A DNA stretch of 64,000 nucleotides. It comes from Dipteronia dyeriana (taxonomy: Eukaryota > Streptophyta > Magnoliopsida > Sapindales > Sapindaceae). A program made the translations under genes and the position numbers. Positions 60,001-64,000 of the stretch are shown here, piece by piece; the first letter of the stretch is position 1; each line of letters begins with the position of its first letter. The stretch covers positions 9,124,001 to 9,188,000 of the forward strand of contig CM065296.1 in the NCBI GenBank assembly GCA_032871835.1, written 5' to 3'. The notes under the pieces were generated by a model that had not been told where the DNA came from, made no database searches, and saw only the letters and a program-made list of their open reading frames with translations.

Positions 60001-63000
60001 CGGTGCATCTCATCCATATATATATACTTTTTTTTTCCCAAAATTAACATCTCAAAACCAAAAAAAAAAAAAAAAAACTCAAAACAAAATCATCATGAAA
60101 CCATTCTTCAATTAATTTTTAGAACAAGTGAAAAAGATGTACTCAAACTGTAATATAAAATTAATAAAATTAATTATCAAATTATGGAAACAAGAAATAG
60201 TTCTTACCGGTATATGCTAGGAAAATCAGTCACTAATTGTTTTTGTTTTGAAGAAGTTAGATTTTTTGATGTTAAAGTTCTTTACGGTGAGAAGAAAAAA
60301 AAGTATTAATATGATTAGGGCTTTAACAAAAACAGAATCGGAAATATACAAAAATAGTGATGATAGTTTTGGACGTAAAAGTTTATAATTAATTCTATTG
60401 GATTTGTGTTAAGTAAAAAGTGGAAAAAATTCACTTATAAAAAAAAATGATTTTAATAACACATTAAATGATTTTAACATTTATAAAATCAAATAAAACA
60501 ATTGAATAAAATATATTAAATATCATTCCGTGTTAAGTCAAAAATTCAAACGTAACCTAAGTTATACCAGCCACTTTAAATGACCCAACTAATGTTGGCC
60601 TCAGTTCTACATCGTTTCTCTGCATGCTTATCGTTTCAAAAGCACCGATGCACCTACTCGTCTTCTATTGACTGATTAGGAAAGTTGATTGACACAGCCA
60701 ACAAACAATATATACTAAAACAGATTGACAAAACGACAATACTTTTTATTTATTTTTTATAATATTGATGATTATTGGTCATTTAGGGTTTCCCAAATTG
60801 GAGTAATATGTTTTTTTTATAATCGATGCTGAACGGAAGATTGTTGAAATTAAATAATATATGAACGATTGGGATATATATATATATATATTCTTATAAA
60901 AACTACCGGATAGTATTCTTATAAACACAGAGAAAAAACTTCTTAAATATATTAAATATTATATATGATGAGATTGAAACTCATATTAATCGTATGTAAT
61001 AAATATAAAAGAGACGTACACGTATTTGATTTAGAAGAGACGTAATCTTCTAATAATATGTTATAAACTGTTAAGATATAATTTTTTTTTATTCCTTTTT
61101 ATAACCATTAATCAAAAGTTTTTATATGTTGATATTTTTGTGTAAGTATTAATTCCCTCTAAGTTTATAATATTTTCTCTTCTTTTTTTTCTTTTGAAAT
61201 AAGTTCTCTCTCTCTCTCAATTTGAAACATCTTGAGTTTTGAACATCATACATGTGACACGTAGAATTATTATTAGATTAAAACTTATGTTCTTTATAAG
61301 AAAAGTTTGAGAAGCAAGTAATTAAAAAGCATAATTTTAATTCAAATGCAAAACGTAATATAGATTATAAGGAGGGTACGTGGTCCTGCTAATGCGAACT
61401 GCGAAGGTGTATATCATCCACAAAAATGATGATAGGTTTTGATTCTAAGGTACGTACACAAGGTGCACATGGTTTCAAATCAGGACCATCCAATTTGATG
61501 CCTTTATTATGCGTGGTCCAGAATATTGATTATCCGAACGGTTTAGATCGCTTTAAATGGGACCATTTTCCAGGCTTTTATAATTGACTGCCAGAAATCA
61601 ACGTCAGATCGGATGGTGGAGAGGTCCTGGTCAACCTATCCAACACTCCATATCTATCATTTGTATCCCCATCCATTAACTCCTGATTATTCCCCAGAAT
61701 GTCTGTCAACAAATAACATATATAACCATTCAGTAAAATTAAATTATATATGCATAATTTATATATATAAAAACCGGTGCCCAATTCGACCTATTTGTTA
61801 AATGGGTTATATTAACGTGTACTCTAAATGATCATGCCACCTTAAATAATTTAAAGTTACATAATGTAAAAACATCAAATCAAATTACACATATTAATGG
61901 GCAAGTATGGTTCTCCAAGATTACATTTTCTAAAAGTTATAGTAAAACAATAAAATAAGTAAATATATAATTATTTAAACGAATCATATGATAAAAAAAA
62001 AAAACAAAAAGAAATTATATATTTATATATATTCCTATGAAACTTTGTATTGGTATAGATTAATTAAGAGAAAACTTGCAACAGTTTCTTTTATATATAT
62101 CTTCTTCTTTTTTTGAAAGAATTTTTTGTTATAGATTGTAATAGTAAGTAATTGTATTTGCATAGTTGATGTCTGATAATTGCTATGATATTTATAAGAT
62201 GTCACCATCTCTAATTATTTTTTATACATGAGTAGTTTCAAGAAGCAAGAAATAAATTTTGGTGGCACTACTGGCAGGAGAGTTACGTACAGTAGTATTT
62301 ATCTCTTCATCAAATGCAATTGGGAAAATTTGCTCCTGATCAAGTTTCCTAGGATTTATCTGTTTGTAATTCTATGTGGAATGCAGCCTTTCGAGGGATT
62401 TTTAGAGTAATATTCTTAAATTCGAATTATTAATATTCAATATTGTATTTTTATGTAAATCAAACCATATTAAATTTCGCAGGGTACACAGGAGCTAGCT
62501 ACTCTCAGATATAGATTTAACAAATCTCAAACATATATTGACAAAAAATTTGTGGGGATAGCCATATATTTATGGTCTCAAGCTAGCTAAGCTTTGACAA
62601 AAGTTCTTATCAAAATTTAATTAAAATTGATAAACACCAGTATAATGCAACTATACAAGTCAAAGTTATAATATTGTTAGCATTTGGAATATTCAGAAAA
62701 TCTAGTTCAGAAGATGAGGTTGACTGTATTATATATTTATATCCCTTACACTTTTATTGTCCGTCTTAATAAAAGGAGAATAAAGAAATAGACTTTGTAT
62801 CTTTTTTTAAAGATCGAAACAATGATCTTTGACCGGGAAAAACCACTAAAATTCCTGCAACTTTTTCTCTTTTTACAGTATAAAATATCTTCTCTCAAGT
62901 CTCAACAGCGTTTTTGTTTATGCACACACTCACTTAATGCACTCTAACTCGGACTTACATTAGAGGGTGAATTTTAGGAATGAAGACAAAAATTCAAGTT

Positions 63001-63328
63001 TGGAAGGTTATTAATAAACAAAAAATTATAAGAGTTCAAAGTGAAAATAATTTAAAAGTTATACATTTTATTAAAGGATAAATAAACAATTATGTTAAAG
63101 GGGTCCATGATCCATCACATCCCACTCCTTCAAACCTCATATATATATATATATATATATATACACTTTTTTGGTGTTTTATACAGATATGTTATTATCA
63201 TCCATGTTATTATCATATATATATACATTTTTTTTTGTTTTATACAGATACGCTATTATCATCCATGTCAATTTTTAAGTGAAGTCAATGAAATTTGTCA
63301 AAAAAATTAATAAGGATGTTGATAAACT

Positions 63329-63330
<2 letters not shown>

Positions 63331-63370
<40 letters not shown>
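63331..63370. repeat. (TA)n microsatellite
   Basis: About 20 uninterrupted TA units; a shorter TA tract lies at 63,139-63,162. Confidence 0.95.
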
Positions 63371-63374
<4 letters not shown>

Positions 63375-64000
63375 ATTATTTCATTTTTAGGTTTAAGAGT
63401 CGGTCAATATATATTCTGTATGTTCTTTATCTTGATCGATGTGTCTAAGTATTACTGGTCGATGTAGACAGTACAGAGATGTGTATATTTGCATATACAT
63501 TCTTTTCTTTAAAGTCACTCACTCACAAACTCCACAATCCATGGGAGACCTTTATAATTGCGTGTATAAAAAATAAAACACGTGCAAGTACATATATATT
63601 TTATAAGAAATATGAATAATTTGTTTATAAAAGGGTTTAACTTTAACAAATATAATATATACATATAAAAAATAACGTAGATTAAATATATATACATATA
63701 CTTTTATGGCTTTACTACAGTAAGGAAAACAGATTTTCACCGATAATTTTCTGAACATTAAATTTGTGATATACTCCATCATAATACGTATATATCAAAT
63801 AAATTAAATATTAATTTGTTGATTTGAATCTTTTAGCTTTTGTTTTCGGTATCAATGATTCAAACTTAATACAATAATACATTGTCGTTGGACCGAATGA
63901 GCACAGTGCAAACCTGCCACACAAACTCTTTTTCAATCTTTGAAAAGAATCAATATTAATGGGACCGCCACTCTCTAAAAGCCGAGCTAATAGTCTTTTC

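Larger units (their letters stand above)
55612..64000. other. Long intergenic region downstream of the YUC6-like gene
   Basis: The first few hundred bases probably include the 3' untranslated region. The rest is A/T-rich with no supported gene. Seen: a short run of ACTGAA words like the end of a hAT-type MITE (59,595-59,700), and TA or T runs. A slightly G/C-richer patch (61,370-61,640) has CAGGACC words facing each other at about 61,480 and 61,620. Short frames at 57,630, 62,228 and 63,092 are unremarkable. Confidence 0.45.

Noticed and set aside
63515..63782. Tyrosine/isoleucine-rich minus-strand frames
   Set aside because: Products of TATA-rich DNA without any coding signal.

Overview
This is nuclear DNA of a flowering plant, most likely a eudicot. 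It is very A/T-rich and gene-poor, has GT-AG introns, and carries plant-specific gene and transposon families. I see two apparently intact host genes in 64 kb. The first is an RD22-type BURP-domain protein on the minus strand (760-2382, three exons, 385 aa). The second is a YUCCA flavin monooxygenase of the auxin pathway, closest to YUC6, on the plus strand (52918-55611, four exons, 448 aa). I cannot name the species.

Most of the other recognisable sequence is transposon-derived. From 3.4 to 18 kb there are small inverted-repeat elements, a 0.5-kb direct duplication with a MITE in one copy, a probable LTR relic (about 9.3-11.4 kb), and a broken Mutator-like element (about 13.2-15.9 kb). That element keeps a two-exon relic of mudrA, and short-repeat arrays flank it in inverted orientation. 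At 18.8-24.4 kb lies a second Mutator-like element with terminal inverted repeats. It holds a plus-strand DUF1985-type gene facing a minus-strand mudrA. Both are truncated and fused tail to tail at a short shared sequence. Its two short-repeat arrays lie in what look like 5' introns of the two genes.

At 25,760-36,903 there is an 11.1-kb Ty3/Gypsy element, probably of the Tat lineage. It has two LTRs, a near-matching target duplication, a decayed gag-pol, and a spliced antisense gene between pol and the 3' LTR. Beyond it lie another LTR-like relic (36.9-39.1 kb), a 0.7-kb Mutator-type MITE (40.5-41.2 kb), a solo LTR (42,056-42,744), tRNA-derived SINE-like pieces, and a two-module MITE (44.9-45.4 kb) that repeats the unit at 17.3-17.7 kb in reverse orientation. 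From 45.4 to 52.4 kb and from 55.6 to 64 kb I see A/T-rich intergenic DNA with microsatellites.

The two host genes are 50 kb apart and nothing suggests they work together. The most unusual signals are the intron-borne repeat arrays of the Mutator-like elements, the microhomology fusion of the facing genes, and the spliced antisense gene of the Gypsy element. All coordinates and comparisons come from reading by eye; no alignment or database search was run.
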